Assembly: GCA_024529925.1 (NCBI GenBank)
Contig: JAFEUB010001796.1
Coordinates: 1-64,000 of the forward strand
DNA: 64,000 nucleotides
Direction: 5' to 3'
DNA from: Ophthalmolycus amberensis
Taxonomy: Eukaryota > Chordata > Actinopteri > Perciformes > Zoarcidae
Shown here: positions 24,001 to 37,395 of the stretch, in pieces
Layout: every line of letters begins with the position of its first letter
How positions within the stretch are numbered: position 1 is the first letter of the stretch
The notes under the pieces: generated by a model
Told to the model about the DNA's origin: nothing
Databases searched by the model: none
The model's input: the letters and a program-made list of their open reading frames with translations, nothing else
Position numbers and translations under genes: made by a program

Positions 24001-25472
24001 ACGGCCCACCTTATATGCCCATGCAGGGCCCCATGAGGGCTTGTTGAGTGTGGCCACAATGCTACCTCACCCTGCAGGGGGGCCCCTCCTGCCTCATCAC
24101 CATCTCCAGCAAGGTATGCCTGGGTACCCTGGCATGCCTCATCAGGGTAAGGTCCACTGTCCTAGTCACACCAGCTCAGTCCCATCCAGTCGTGTCTCTC
24201 CTGCTGGAGGGGTTTACCTGGTCCACAGGCTGCACTGCCTGAGCTACTCACTGAGCAGTCTTAGCACTCTGGTCTCCAACAACCTCTCTCAAAGTGTTCT
24301 CATATGCCACACCTGAAATATACAGGATTCACATTTACAGATGTAATTCATGTGAAAACAAACCACGCTACTAGTATTCACCTGATATACAAAAGCAACA
24401 ATTTCACAAGTCATTGTAAAACATTGTGGTAGTTCTTAACATAAAGCAACCCAGGATGAGTTATTAAATACACAGAAACTAAATATTGTCATTTAACAGG
24501 TATGATGGGCGCTGGTATGAATGTTGTGGCAGGAAGTCCTACACAAGGAAGCTTTATGCAACAGGTGAGCTCCGGTCCTAAAAACATACTTTTCTACTTA
24601 ATATGAAATTCCGTCATGCTGCTTTTTCACTGAAGAATGTGTAAATAAACTAATGAAAGCCTTGTTGCTAGTTATGTATAACACATTATTGTATCATATT
24701 ATTTTTAGGATTCAATATTCCACATATTGTCCACATGCTAATTTTCATTGTTGTATTTTAGCCTGGCATGTTCAGCCCAGGACCGCACGCTCCCCCACCA
24801 TATCCAGGACAAGGCCCGCCCTCACACCTGCAAGCCCACCACTCCCATGTTTGTGGCTCCACCACCAAAGACCCAGAGGGTGCTCCACTCAGAGGCCTAC
24901 CTCAAGTACATTGAGGGCTTGAATTCAGAGTCTACCACCGTCAGCAAGTGGGACCAAACGCTCAAAGGTGGTGTTCCTTAAGTCTTCTTTTCAGCGTGCA
25001 TGCATACTACCTTGTAATGTCTTAGTTATTAAGATGCTAAAGTCACCATATTAGAGCCTGTTTTTATGTTGTAAATATCTTTGCTATTAATGGAAATAGG
25101 ATTACTGTTTACATGTAAATCAGGAACAGTACATGATAGAAGCAAAAGTAATCTGCAAAGTAATGCATTATTTGCTTACTGAGCATAATCAGCTCTTGTG
25201 CCTCTTGATTTTGCGTGCTTAAACAAAAGGAGAAACATCATCCTCCTCACACGAATGAGCATCATTTTCTTATAAAATAACTTCTCAAACCCTGTGTTTC
25301 CATCCCAGCTCAAAGGCGTGATACGTACATGACCAAAGAGCAGGAGAGCCGGCTGCCGGCACACTGGCTGAAGAGCAAAGGAGCCCACACGACCATGGCG
25401 GATGCACTGTGGCGCCTGCGTGACCTGATGCTGAGAGACTCTCTGAACATCTGTCAGGGATACAACCTGTAA
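15047..25472 (+). CDS. pbrm1: Protein polybromo-1 (BAF180), with several single-base frameshifts in this sequence
   Basis: Chromatin-targeting subunit of the PBAF SWI/SNF remodeller. Coding exons: 15047-15187, 15299-15395, 15566-15713, 15805-15952, 16144-16260, 16347-16415, 16525-16623, 16706-16791, 16918-17009, 17095-17311, 17399-17540, 17682-17767, 17933-18212, 18327-18429, 18753-19392, 20110-20330, 20435-20620, 20797-20954, 21066-21308, 21423-21568, 21654-21811, 22103-22286, 22387-22582, 22684-22883, 23015-23171, 23986-24146, 24500-24564, 24762-24967, 25309-25472. They total about 4.9 kb, about 1635 aa. Domains: BD1 (exons 2-4), BD2 (5-8), BD3 (10-11), BD4 (13-14), BD5 (15), BD6 (15-16), BAH1 (17-19), BAH2 (20-23), HMG box (24-25) and a Pro/Gly/Met-rich tail. 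The acetyl-lysine Asn is seen as FNNAK, AKNAKTYN, FENAKRYN, FRNARHYN and FNNACIYN; BD6 lacks it. The tail ends in the conserved block WLKSKGAHTTMADALWRLRDL. Indels relative to the conserved frame are in exons 2, 3, 4, 24, 25, 26 and 28. Confidence 0.93.
19393..20109 (+). other. pbrm1 intron between exons 15 and 16
   Basis: A 717-bp AT-rich intron splitting bromodomain 6. No repeat or RNA gene is recognised. Confidence 0.7.
22893..22950. repeat. (GT)n/(GC)n purine-pyrimidine repeat in a pbrm1 intron
   Basis: A GT run grading into GCGCGT/GTGC repeats, just 10 bp after the exon 24 donor. Alternating purine-pyrimidine tracts of this type can adopt Z-DNA, but that is general knowledge and not shown here. 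Confidence 0.85.
23172..23985 (+). other. pbrm1 intron between exons 25 and 26
   Basis: An 814-bp intron. The short open frames within it do not continue the protein. The correct continuation is the exon at 23986 (MMGAYGPPYMPM). Confidence 0.7.
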
Positions 25473-25623
25473 CTTGTAGGAATGACCACTATAGCCAGCT
25501 CACCCACTCTGGATATCATGGATAGTAGTTGGGCTGCAGCACATTATAACAAAACAACAATAGGGTCTATTTGCACTCGTCAAAGTGCTAGAACACAACA
25601 AACTATAAAAATGAAGATTCAGG

Positions 25624-25629
25624 AATAAA
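25624..25629 (+). other. pbrm1: pbrm1 polyadenylation signal
   Basis: AATAAA 152 nt after the pbrm1 stop codon, the first canonical signal downstream on the plus strand. Confidence 0.6.
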
Positions 25630-26439
25630 TCTCTATCTTATAATGTAAGACGGTAAATGGTTGTGCATGAGGCATCTCATTTTTGTGCATCCATGTGTGT
25701 CATACCTGCTTTGCATGCACACCAGTGTGTGTTCAGGAGTGTGTCCTGCAGGCTAACACGGAGTGCCGTGCTGAGCCCATCTGGCCTTGAGCTGCTGCTG
25801 GACTGGCCAGACCGCTGCCGCTGTGAACCACTGACGAGAAGAGCAATCGCACACTTTTCAGAAGTGTGTATGAGTGAGTATGTGTGTGTGTGTGTGTCAT
25901 GCAAGCACAGTGATATATCTTCACTGCAGCCGCGAAAAAGGCTGCGTGAGTAATCATCGCTGCTCAGCTCGTTTCCCTGCTTCGGCCTCCCTGCGGCTGA
26001 GGCGAGCTCGGAGGTGGCACATGTACTTCACTAACAGTGCACACAGATTCAGGCAGCAAGTACATTCATCACACCACAAGCACGAACAAGTGCACAAACG
26101 CACACAAAGTTGGCACAAAAAGCGTCCGTCTCTGCCGGTGTGGTGAGCTGCTGTCTGCGGTGGGATCAGGAGGACATGCGTCATGAGGACAGATATTTAG
26201 TGACAATGCCGCATGTGAAACGCATTACACAGGATTCATCTGAATACCAAACCAAGTGAGACATGGAAAGACATTTTACGTACAAGCTGGAAACATGAGG
26301 CAATCAAATATGGTGGCGACAGACAAATGTTTCATGAAGGTCTCTGCTAAATGTCATTTTTATGTCATGTAGTTCCAGATCGTGACTCAATGTCCTGATC
26401 ATCGCAATGTCTCCTCAATTACATGTCTCTCTTTGTAGG

Positions 26440-26476
<37 letters not shown>
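26440..26476. repeat. (GT)n microsatellite
   Basis: A perfect GT dinucleotide run in the intergenic region downstream of pbrm1. Confidence 0.95.
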
Positions 26477-26478
<2 letters not shown>

Positions 26479-27567
26479 GGGGCTGGACGGTCCCACACCC
26501 GCCAGCTTGGACAAAAGGTTGGTGACTCACCGGAGCTCCACCGAAGCAGGAAGAAAAACAAAGTGATATAGAGAAGGCAAGGGACTGGATCAGTGGCGAC
26601 TCTTAGAGGAGAGGAAAGGATGGAGGGGTGGAAGTCTACGGGGAGCCCAGAGGCCCAAAGGGAGAGGACAAATGTGTGAGCAGAGAGTTGGAGGACGAGG
26701 CGAAGACGGGACGTCTGCTTCCCGCCTGAGGACGGCAGATCTGTGGGAAGTGAGGGAAGGATGAAGTGAATGAAGAGAGGAAGAGACCAAAAGGGGAGGC
26801 TAGCAGCACCCACTGGGACTCTGTGGAAAGCAGCAAGGAGGAGGAGAGGAGACAGCTTGGAGGAACTCTGGACACACAGAATTTATTTGGGATGTGGGCA
26901 GGAGAGCATATTTGCTCGAGTAAACACAGAGACTGTGTGTGTGTGGGCACAATTACACACTTTCTTTTCTTACAGCAGTGTTTACATAAACAGGAACCAG
27001 AGACTGCAGTGGCTGTGGGCCTCGAGCAGCTCCTGACCTCTTACATTGTGTCAGGCGGCTTTGCAAATCAGCACAGCCAGAACTAGAAAGGTATACGCAG
27101 CTGAACCGTCTCCACTGGGAAGAACCACGATGTTGATTAAATGGACTTCTTACTTTCTGAACATCATCCTGAAGGCACCCTGTGGCGTTTAGACCTCTAG
27201 TGGGGCTTTACATGCAAAGCAGCAAATAAACAGTTGGTGGTTGTAATATATACGAGGAGGAGAAGGAAGATCTGAGGTCAAGGTAAAGAATGAAAACACA
27301 TAAAAACAGTTCTTTCAAATTCATTTCAGAAGTAAATCATGATGGAATGTAAAGACTTCTGTTGTTTTGGACGGCGTGTTTGGCTAATAGATAACAGAAC
27401 TACCACACACACACACTGCTGTACTTCGCCGCCACTCAGCCGCTGCCAAACTGCCAGACAGCTCGGTGAGTTCACCTTTGTGTTTTGGCACCACTGTACG
27501 ACAACTTCGGAGTCCATTGCTCGTCTAATGTTACATCGCCGCTTGTTTTTGAGTTTGAATGAAGTCT

Positions 27568-27569
<2 letters not shown>

Positions 27570-27602
<33 letters not shown>
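27570..27602. repeat. (CA)n microsatellite
   Basis: A perfect CA dinucleotide run in the intergenic region. Confidence 0.95.
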
Positions 27603-27603
<1 letters not shown>

Positions 27604-28391
27604 GTGTGAGAGAGTGTGACCTCAGTCTCTGCTCTGAGCAAATTGCTTGTTGCTGCAATATTAATGCTCTGAATTTAGCATGTTTAAATAGTACTGAGTA
27701 GATTTAGGATTATTCGGGTTGAAAAAACAACAGTTGTCTATGAATACAAATTACACTTCTGAGGAACAGTCAGCACTTCATACGTCGTTACTGTGAATGG
27801 ACCAATTAGGCTTCAAGGCTGTTAGGATTTCAATACCTATCAATCGCTTCTTTATTTAAGAAAACTTAAAGTTGGATTTATGATGTAAAAGACAATCAAT
27901 GCAAATTTGAAAGGAACATCAATAACTGATGTAGTAGTATAATTTAACTGTAGGGCTACTCTCTAATTACGTTTATTCCAAAAGCAGTTCAATACATTAC
28001 TTTATTAAATAACAGATTACAGACGGCACTTATAAAAAAAAAATCTATATATGTAATTTAATCATCTCGTTGATTTCTTATCACCTCTGCTACACATTTG
28101 AAAGCAACGTAGTGTTGGAAAACCATGTAAAGCAGCATTATATCCTGATGTGAACCTTCAGTCCCAGAGTGAGCTTCTCTGTTGCTGAAGTTGGTCAACC
28201 ATGAATAACCAAAACTTTAGTAATTAGTAATAAATCTATTTTAGGAATAGATTTAGTAACACACTGAGTGAGCAGAGACCCGTCTTACACACTTGCCACT
28301 GCTACAGTCAAGCCTGCAGGGATGGAAAATAAAAATGTTAAAGAATAATAAAGAATGAAATCTGAACTGCCCACATTTTTTCTTTTTTACA

Positions 28392-28423
<32 letters not shown>

Positions 28424-30479
28424 GAAATAAAGAGTGAGTGCAAGCTGCATGTTTCTGGGTCAATATCAGTGGTGTTACAGAGAGGTTGGCGCTGCACTTG
28501 AGAGACGGCCCCTAGCCTCTAGTGTTGAGGGTCAACGCCTCCCAAAAGGGATGTGGAATATCTCTGCAGCTCTGCACACATCACTGCGTCACATGAATCA
28601 CCCCAGCAGCTTCCTGCCACTGTCAACGGGCATAGCAACACCCACCGCGACAGCGTGGCGAGGAATCAAGAGCGACACGAGGACACGTTTGTGACAGATC
28701 TCTGATTAGCCACAGACGTGCAAATAGTATTTCATTGTGCATATGCACAAGTCTGTGTATAGCTGACAGTGCGACGGCAAGCTGAGCTCCAGAGTCATGC
28801 AGGCAGCTTCAATGAAATGTTAAATAATTGATTGTTGCCTGGCAATAAGAAAGCAGCAGGTGTGAATGCTGTTCATGGTATATGACCGGCTAGGAATTCA
28901 TTATTTAAGTCAAGGCTTCGGGACTTAAACAAGCCCTGTAGATGAGAGTAAATCCCCCTGCGCGGTTAGCTCATTAAATCACAGCAATTATTCATAACAC
29001 AGACGTCGTTAAGTTAAATGAATGTTTAATTTTAAACTAAATGTAGGGGTGGGTGTATGTTTGCCAGAGAGGGCGAGAGAAAGCTATACTGTGTAGTGTT
29101 AGAGAAAAGAGGGAGACACGGAGCTGAACATTTGTTATCACACTGAGGAAAGAACAAAAACAGAAATTAAATGGGACACAAAACATGGCCGCAACCCGAG
29201 AATAATACACAACAGCTGAGATTATCTGTCACATGAAGCTTTTAGCCCCTAACGAGCTGAGGCAGCAAGCGAAGGTGCAGGTTAGAAATCAGTCACGCAT
29301 TTGTGCCTGAATGTCGCAGAGGTCGGCAGAAATGAAGCGAGCGAGTCGAAGGAGGAGCACAGCTGGATGTTTATTTCCAGACTACATGGTATCATGGATC
29401 ACGTCAAATCAAAAAAGGGTGGCGCATTTATTTTTAATCTCAGAGGTTTGGAGCTCTTGGAGAGAGGATGGCATGTTCATTCCCAGGGGAAATGACAACA
29501 AAGCGTTTATTAGGTTTCAATGATGAATAGTCCCAGGGAGTTGCCTATAATTGCTTCTTTCTTTATTTGACATGCACGTTTGCATCGTCAGTATGACACA
29601 ATGGTTATTTGGCCCGTGGCAACACAAGCCTGTGTCATTATCAGAGCAACAAGCTTGACATTCTGCTTCATGGGACTTCAGCAGTGCAGTCGCTGTTTCT
29701 CAGCGCCGACAGTGATTGCATTTTAAAATTTGGAGTTAGCAAAAGAAATCAACAGCATATTAAGTGTTAGTTACAAAATTCATCTTTTTTGCACGCATTT
29801 CTGGTCTCCTATACATCTGGTTTGATGAACTCACTTTTCTTTTTTTTTTTAATGAAGTTTAATTGAGATGCTTGGCCAATGCATATTCATCACTGCACTA
29901 TCGGCACCATCTGCTCTCACTGATATGCAAGACGTTCAAGCCTTCCACTGAGATTTACACGCCACCTCTACAGTTAAGTACACACTAAAGCCGCTTCCCC
30001 ACTGCACAAACACACGAACACCCACTCAAATCTGGCTTTGGTCTTTAGTGGGAAAGGTTACAATCGGCATTCATTGCAAACAAATGACTCTGTAGTAGTC
30101 ACGGGTATTTATTGGCTTCAGCTCAACAGGGATTTGGACAGTTATTTTTTAGATATTTGTTATTTTACTTTATTTATTTATTTTTCAGTTTATTTTACAC
30201 TGAACAAAATCCACAGCAGAACATCATGGACGACAGAAATAGAAATAATTCTAGAAAATTCAAAAAAAATACCGACATTAAGTCTACATAAAGTACTCTT
30301 GAGGCTCTTGCTCCTCCTCAACTGTGGTTGGTCGAAGGTGACGCCTCTCCTCAGGAGAGGGCCCAGAGTTAAGGATGGCTGATGAGCCAAAAAGCAGTAA
30401 ATCTACCATCATAGGAGTCCAACATATCCCATAGAAAAAAAGTAACCGCTTCTCTCAGGCACATAGTGATCGATACCAG

Positions 30480-31420
30480 GCCAAAATCCTCAGGGTTTCA
30501 ACAGTCATACTGGATCGTGTAGTTTAAGTCCCTGATCATATTTGCTCGGTGCGTCCCCTCTGGAGCTCCTGGAGTTTATCCCTCGCTCTCTGGGCTGCTG
30601 CTTGTCCCTCTCTCTCCCGACGACCCGCTGGCTGCTGACATCCCACGAAGGGCTTTCTTTATCCCATGATATTCCCTGGTCGAAGTAGAGAGTTCTGTTG
30701 CCCAGTTGGATTTTTCCCTTTTTCCAAGCCTCTCTCAGCACCACTTGGTTGTGAACTCCTGGAAGTTGATGATAGGTCTTGTACCAGGGACCGATCTTGT
30801 GTGGCAACTTGCTTAACATTCCATATGTTATATTTTACTCTGTAAATTGCTGCTGCTACAAACGAATTTCCCCCTGGGGATAAATAAAGTTTACATCTAT
30901 CTATCTATCTATCTTCTTATGAGTTTCAGAATTAAACTGTGGTACCGAGTTTCCTTCCTCTCCACTCCAAAGATGTGTATGTTGTTTCTCCTAGACCGGG
31001 ATTCTAGGTCTGTTCGTTTTTGCTACAGGACTCATTGCTGATCCAGACATGTGCAGAGCGCACCGGTGGCCTCCACCGCTAATCCTTCTACCTGTTCAGC
31101 GCTGGTCTCCACTTCACCAACTGGGTCGTACAGAACCTGCATTCCCGCCACAAGGTTGTCAAGTTTTCCATTGATTTCTTGTCCCAGGTGATTGATTGTC
31201 TCAGACGGTCATTGTCCCCCTTGAGATCCGTTTTTAGCTCCTTTATAGTCGTGATTTTATCTTCAGAATCCGGAATTCCGGTGCTCCTCGTGCCCTCAGC
31301 AGCTTCTCTTCCATTGCTAGCTTGGTCGGCTTCGATTTAGCTTTTGTCTTGAGTTTCTGGCATTTCTTCTTCTCTTTTACGGCTTGTGGTCTTTCTTTCA
31401 CCCTCATACAACCTTTTCAC
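30480..31420 (-). mobile_element. Degenerate L1/Tx1-like LINE, ORF1 remnant
   Basis: Read on the minus strand in several broken frames, three ORF1 landmarks occur in the right order. A coiled-coil-like segment (NGKLDNLVAGMQ) lies near 31160, a stretch resembling the RRNNIRIFGVE motif near 30990 (RRNNIHIFGVE), and VLREAWKKGKIQLGNRTLYFDQ-type sequence near 30700. The last block resembles the C-terminal domain of L1 ORF1 (transposase_22). Frames are interrupted by stops and shifts, and a foreign LINE tail with ATCT repeats sits in the middle (30845-30915). This is a dead fragment with no reverse transcriptase visible. Confidence 0.7.
30845..30915 (+). mobile_element. 3' tail of a second LINE/SINE with (ATCT)n
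   Basis: The text 'gaatttccccctggggataaataaagt' followed by an ATCT tetranucleotide run is the usual 3' end of many fish L2/CR1-type retroposons. It lies in the opposite orientation within the L1-like ORF1 remnant. Confidence 0.6.
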
Positions 31421-34400
31421 TGATAAATGTTGAGCATTAGAGTTATTCAGTGGGAAAATTGCACCAATTCTGTGAGTGCGGTTTCACCGTGCGTCTAGAC
31501 TATTCCATCAGCAAACCGGAAGTTATTTTAATTTATCAACATACAAAACAAACAATTTCTATGCTCGCCTCAAAGTCCCTTTTCGGACTCGCTGATCATC
31601 ATGAAACCCATTCAAACTCGACAGAAACCAAATAAAACTCATCAAAAACCGTCTTTGTGAGTCTTTCCACTGTTCCAATAATCACCAACTCTGGTTTAAG
31701 AGTTTGAAAGAGAGACTGAATAAGTAACACATATTCTCTGTAAAAAGAGCCACCGTAACATTTTCCTGGTTTTCTGACGTGTTCGTAACATCTAACGTGA
31801 CACACGAGAAAAAACTGAAAGAGAACATACTCTACAGACTTTAGAAAATATCTTTGTTTGATACAGATCCCCGCAAATGTTTTCAATGAAAATGAGAATA
31901 AACCAAATAAAAAAACATCATTCCCTCCAATATTGTAAATCATAGTGATTGCAATACCAGCCAAAAATAATTCCAATTAGATATCTTTCAAAGCAACCTT
32001 AGCACTGATACATTCCTCAATACAATCTTCTGGAAACATTTATTTTTCTATTTTCATTTGTATTCTATGGATCTATTGATTATTGTGACATACATGCAGA
32101 CGAGGAGTCCGGCAGTCCACTTCGGGACATCCCATGCTCCTCCCTGTTTGCTGGCCCGTGTGGCACTGGGGCGGCTAACGAGCGATGTGAAGTCCAGCCA
32201 AGCGCTCGATCTGCTGCCCACGACATCATGGTAGAGCAAGTCCGGGCACGGAGCCAAGACTCAAAGTGCCTGGCTGTCACGGCCACCCTGTGTGTGTGTG
32301 TGTACGCTGTGGCTGCAGGCTATAGGTGGGATCTCTGTCGTCCACTAAAAAAAAGGGAGGATGTGAATACACACGAGTGACATTTGTGTGTGAGTTTAAG
32401 CTGGAGTGTAGCGAGTAAACAAGAGGGAGGGAGATATTGATTACTTTTTAGCTCATTTTGGGATTTGATGTTGGTGCCCTTTAAGGTGTGTGTGTGTGTG
32501 TGTGTGTGTTCAGACAGAGCCATCTGTTCCAGTCTATAGATTTAATGTATTATCCACTCTTACTGTCAGCACTGGAGTCTACAAGTTGAATTATGTGCAA
32601 CCATGCCAGTAGAAGTAACTGAATAAAATGTAAAAAGGTTGAACTGAGAGAGTTTAGCCAACTCTTTTACAATGACTCTTACACATCTGTATGTGCCTCT
32701 TCCTGCAGGCAATCCTCTGATGAATTAACATCGCTGAAGTACAAACAAGAAGACGGAGAGTTCAGACAAACAACAGAGATTTACTCCCCGGGCAGGAGCC
32801 TTTGCTCCCATTTTATCAGACGTAATGACAGAAGTGTCTGTAGCAGTCACCCAGAGAAACACACGGGCCTTGATTAATCCACCTCCTCCTCTTCTCTGTT
32901 CCCCTAATCCAATCTCAAATCCAATCTGTCTTTTTTTTCTCTTCATTCTTCAGTTTTAACAAATGGGACTGTCCAATGCAGAGAAAGAGAGGCTGGAGGA
33001 CTCACAGAAAACAATGTCAGGGTCCGCTATTGATGAATCCCTGAAGGAAGCAAGCGAGCCTGGACTGCAGCGAGATGGGGAGGAAAAGAGACATCAGAAG
33101 GGAGAGACAGGGAGAGAAACAAGGGAGGGGGGGGGACTCACTTCACCGTGAAAGGCTGGTCGACTCTAGAAGCGAGCGTGGCTGAGGAACAGTGTGGAAA
33201 ATGTGATCACAGTTTCAATTTGAAGCTGTGAGGAGTAAATAAAGAGTGTGTGGCTGGAAGGCGCAGAGGGCAGGATTACTGAGCCTCGCTCAGCTGCAAC
33301 TCATTTCCACCTTTACTACAAAAACACCCAAAGAGTGAGGGACTTTAAACTGCTTAATGCCAGCAGGAGGAAGGATAAGCCAACAGGAAATACATGGCTC
33401 CGCTGCATGAAATTCTTAATGCATCATGGTGAAAACTCGTGAGCTAAACGTGGATTACTATGCATCCTTTCACTGCTCGTGAATCCGTGTTTCCTCTTTC
33501 AGAGAATCAGCTGCAGATGTGATGTCACTCGCTGCAACCTCTTAGCCAAGACAAAAATAACTTCCAACTCGGATGTAAAATATGTAGCCTGTGGAACGTG
33601 TCAGAGGGGATTATGGGAGCTTGGTGGTGGTGATATTGAGCAGTAAGTTAGAGTTCATCAGAGTGCTTAGTGAGGGAGAAAAAAACGGGAAAGTTGGAGA
33701 GAAAAGAAGAATTTTTGTCGCAACTTTGGTCTTTCGTCTCAGCATTTTTGTGGCTCACAGTGACGTCAAGCGTGATGTATAAACGCACATACAAAAAATC
33801 AGACATTAACGCAGGGTTTGCACACAGCTGGAGGCAACAATTGCTCATAAAGACTCCCTCGAGCTTGCCATCACATCTATTTAATCTTATTGAGAACAGG
33901 ATGCTGCATCAAAATAAAAGCTAGCAGAAATGTTGTCCCCAAATTATATTACAGTACACCGACACCCCCAGAGTACTATCTTCAGCCTCTGGCCATATTT
34001 GCTCCACATGCGCAATAACAAGAAAAGCTTTTTTATTTCCCGTTAGTTTGGAAACATTTAACTGAGATCTACCCAGAGAACAATGAACTGCAGGCCGTAA
34101 AAACATAACGTAGGTTGTGCAAAAACATGTATTCCAGCAGAAATATCTCCCTGATCCACTTCATCTGGGTCCTTGACTACACTTCTGGTACCTTTATTAA
34201 ACGATAAGTGGTTGTGTGTGTAAGGTGTGTGTGTGTGTGTGTGTGCCTTGCTCATATTTAATGTGGCATCAGATCAGCGAGTTCACACAATAGCCTCCCA
34301 CATCGTACGCAGATGGAGGCGGAGCAGGGGACGGTGGGTGGATTAGAAAACTCGGGGGTTATGTTTCTCTTTGCTGCGGTTTCCAGCCCGTTTTAACAGC

Positions 34401-36407
34401 TCAGACAAGAAGAATCCAAATCGCTGCACATGATACAAGCGGATGAACCATGAAGGATACAATAAAATCCAATTAGATGAACTCAAAAGGAGATATTCTA
34501 TATGCTCTGGCTTTGCCGAACTGAATTTAAAATGTTATCAGTAAGTATACAGTTCAGAAATTGGATTTTTTAAATTACTTCAAGAGAGCGGAGAGATCAT
34601 GTTCTCCCTTTGGCCTCTGATGTTCTGCTCATAGCTTACACAATGTGCTGTTGCAGCTGATATGTACATATAGCTATATTTATATGCAGCATGTCTTGTG
34701 CAATAGGATAAGTATTCATAAACACACAATGGCGTACATGTGCCGTCTCATTTGCATGTTACAGCAACTGCAGGGTGAAAGTATCTGTGACGGGCTGGTT
34801 TTTCTTGCTGACCACTGCTCTGTTTGGCGTTAAGCTTGTTAGCGCTCAGGTCAGGAGAACAGATTAGGACGGGTGGCCAGTAGAGTTAAGCTGAGCACTG
34901 CAATGCACACACAAACATCGCTGCAAATGTCAGGAAGCGCGGGGGAGAGCGTTCGGAGATTACAGAGTGGAAAAAAGATGGGAAGTCCACCCCTATAAAT
35001 CAAACGTTATGCAATCACTGAAGGGTGCGATAGACGGCATCACAGCAGGGCGCTGCGATATATTAAACTCAGCTTGATGAGTCAACTGGAGATTGTTTCC
35101 AGCTACTATCAAAGCCCCCAAAAAGACTACTCTTGGCACCCTGAGTACATTTCACAGAGGTGAGAATAAAGACAAAAGACAAAAAAAAAAAAGTGTTCCT
35201 ATTGTACTCCCCCTCACTCTCCTCGTCACCACATTGTCCTCATCTCCTGCTTATTTTTAGACGCGTCGAGTGGCCTCTGCTTTGGTGCCTCCAGGTATCA
35301 GAGGAGTGCTCCATGCCCGGCAGTTCATTAGTCCTGCTCACATGCCCCTGGCTGTACTCTCCTCCTGTTGTTTTGTGTTACGTAAGGAGGCTGGAGCCGA
35401 GTAGCACATCTAGTTGCCAGGTTCTGTTCCTGCTACTAATGGTACAAAGCTACTCTGATGCCACTCTCCATCGCTGCATCTCTCTCGCTCTCCCTCTAAG
35501 AGCCAGTTCTTCAAAGCACACTCACACCCCTGACAAGTCTCTGCTCACTCCGGATGCTTTCGTCTTTTAGTCTTTTTGTGTGTCGTGCCTCACTTCTGTC
35601 CTCATTTCAAATTCAACCGCTGAGGCGCTTTTCTAAAGCTCCGTCAGTGTGGGTGCACAGGCAATGAAGAGGCCAAACAGGCTCTTGCCCTCCGTGGCCT
35701 TTCACAGTCATCATTCACACAGCTGAAAAACCCTTTGAAGGAGCGGAGGTATAAACTCAGCTTGCCAATAACCAGTCGGCAAACAGCCAAGGTGAGGAGA
35801 AACGAAAGCCTATTAAACGATGGGGTCTCCAGACAGTATAGTTTCCAAAGAAATAGGTCACCGAAAAAACCATTGGTGTGGAAATGTTATTTTCTGTGGC
35901 CTAGGGCCCTTTGAGTCGTCTCAACCTTGGAGTGCTGTTGAGTCCAGGAGCTGTTACCTCCATGGTTTGATTTCCTGTTGGCTCAACAATCACCGATATC
36001 ATCAACACTGACACGAGCCCGAGGAGGTCTGAGGGAAACATTAATATACCTTTTAAATCGATAACACACAGTGTGCTGCACCGGTACCGTTCTGTCCACA
36101 TCACCATCCATCCATTCCACTCAAGATCAAGACTGTCCTTTCTTTGTCCCGATACCTGATCCAAATTTTTTTAAACGTATTTCAAGAAAATATGCTTCAG
36201 AAAATGCAAATGAATGCTTTTATCCGTGTACCAACTTTTCCAGCTCAGCCAAGCGTAAAAAACTTTTACGCACAAATAAATAATGTGCGTGAAAACAGGC
36301 GGATGGGCTATTGTTTGCTCTGCAGCCACGAGGGACATTCATAATTGAAATAAGAGAATCACTGATAAGAAGTCATCAAACAAGTTAGTCACTGGGAGCC
36401 TACCTTT

Positions 36408-36411
<4 letters not shown>
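31421..36411. other. Gene-poor intergenic stretch, part 2
   Basis: AT-rich sequence without a recognisable exon. GT tracts lie at about 32485-32508 and 34221-34243, and there is one full CRE-like TGACGTCA near 33761. Nothing else can be supported. Confidence 0.55.

Positions 36412-36474
<63 letters not shown>
36412..36474. repeat. (GT)n microsatellite
   Basis: About 60 bp of perfect GT, the first of two long GT arrays 120 bp apart on the same strand. Confidence 0.95.
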
Positions 36475-36475
<1 letters not shown>

Positions 36476-36594
36476 ATGTGGGGATACATGCAGACACTGA
36501 ACAAGGACTGCAGTTCTTCTGTCAGAAAAGATGACAAATCCCATTAGTGCCAGTGGGCACATCAAAGATGCAGGTTTAGGTTTTGACTTCCTTG

Positions 36595-36595
<1 letters not shown>

Positions 36596-36659
<64 letters not shown>
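36596..36659. repeat. (GT)n microsatellite
   Basis: About 64 bp of perfect GT, the partner of the array at 36412. Confidence 0.95.
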
Positions 36660-36660
<1 letters not shown>

Positions 36661-37395
36661 CTAAGTGGAAGCTTAATTCTCTGCATGTTATCACTACTGT
36701 CACTCAGCTGTGCCTGGCACACTCTGTGAGACGCAGAGCTACAAAAAAAAAGTGTAATTTCTGCAAGATACATCATGTTATCTAACTGCAAAATAAATAC
36801 TGTTTTCATAAGCCAGAAAATCTGTAGCTTCAGTAAAATCCTCTGCAGTGGCTGTTCACCCCTTCCCCCCCCCCCTCAACAGAAGTAGTCTTCCCCATCT
36901 CATCCCTCCATCCTTTTATTTATCTGTCCTACATTCTGCAACCGGCTTCACTAACACAAACTCTACTCGTGTCAGAGAAATGTTTCACCACAACAAGAAA
37001 TAACAAAACGACACGAGTTAATTGGACAGCTGGTAATTAGGAGCGCTTTAGTCACAAACAGTCATCAGTGGGAACAGGAGAGTGAGGGATTGGGGGGAAT
37101 CTCAATGGCCTAAAAACACTGGTGTGATGTAAAGTATGTAAGAAGTGCAGTCTTTATAAATGACAAAAAAATGCACATCAAAGAACCAGCTGGTCCACGC
37201 ACTAGACTTTCAGCGTCAAACTGATGTAAACATCAGACGACAGGGATAAACACTATTTGTCCCGCCTCTGAATGAAGTACGCTCGTCCACTGTCGTCCCA
37301 GGATCCCGTAATTTATGTTGATTAAGTTGAGAGTATTTACGCGCCTTTATTGGCCCCCAATATCATATTTAAATTATTTTTGTGCAAATTTGCTT

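Larger units (their letters stand above)
25630..30479. other. Gene-poor intergenic stretch, part 1
   Basis: No conserved coding exon is seen. GT/CA microsatellites lie at about 25880-25897, 26440-26476, 27570-27602 and 28393-28420. A purine-rich (GGAGGA-type) segment runs from about 26530 to 26860. The open frames are low-complexity or antisense to such tracts. Confidence 0.55.

Noticed and set aside
36389..36809. Thr/His- and Val/Cys-repeat open frames
   Set aside because: Translations of GT/CA microsatellites.
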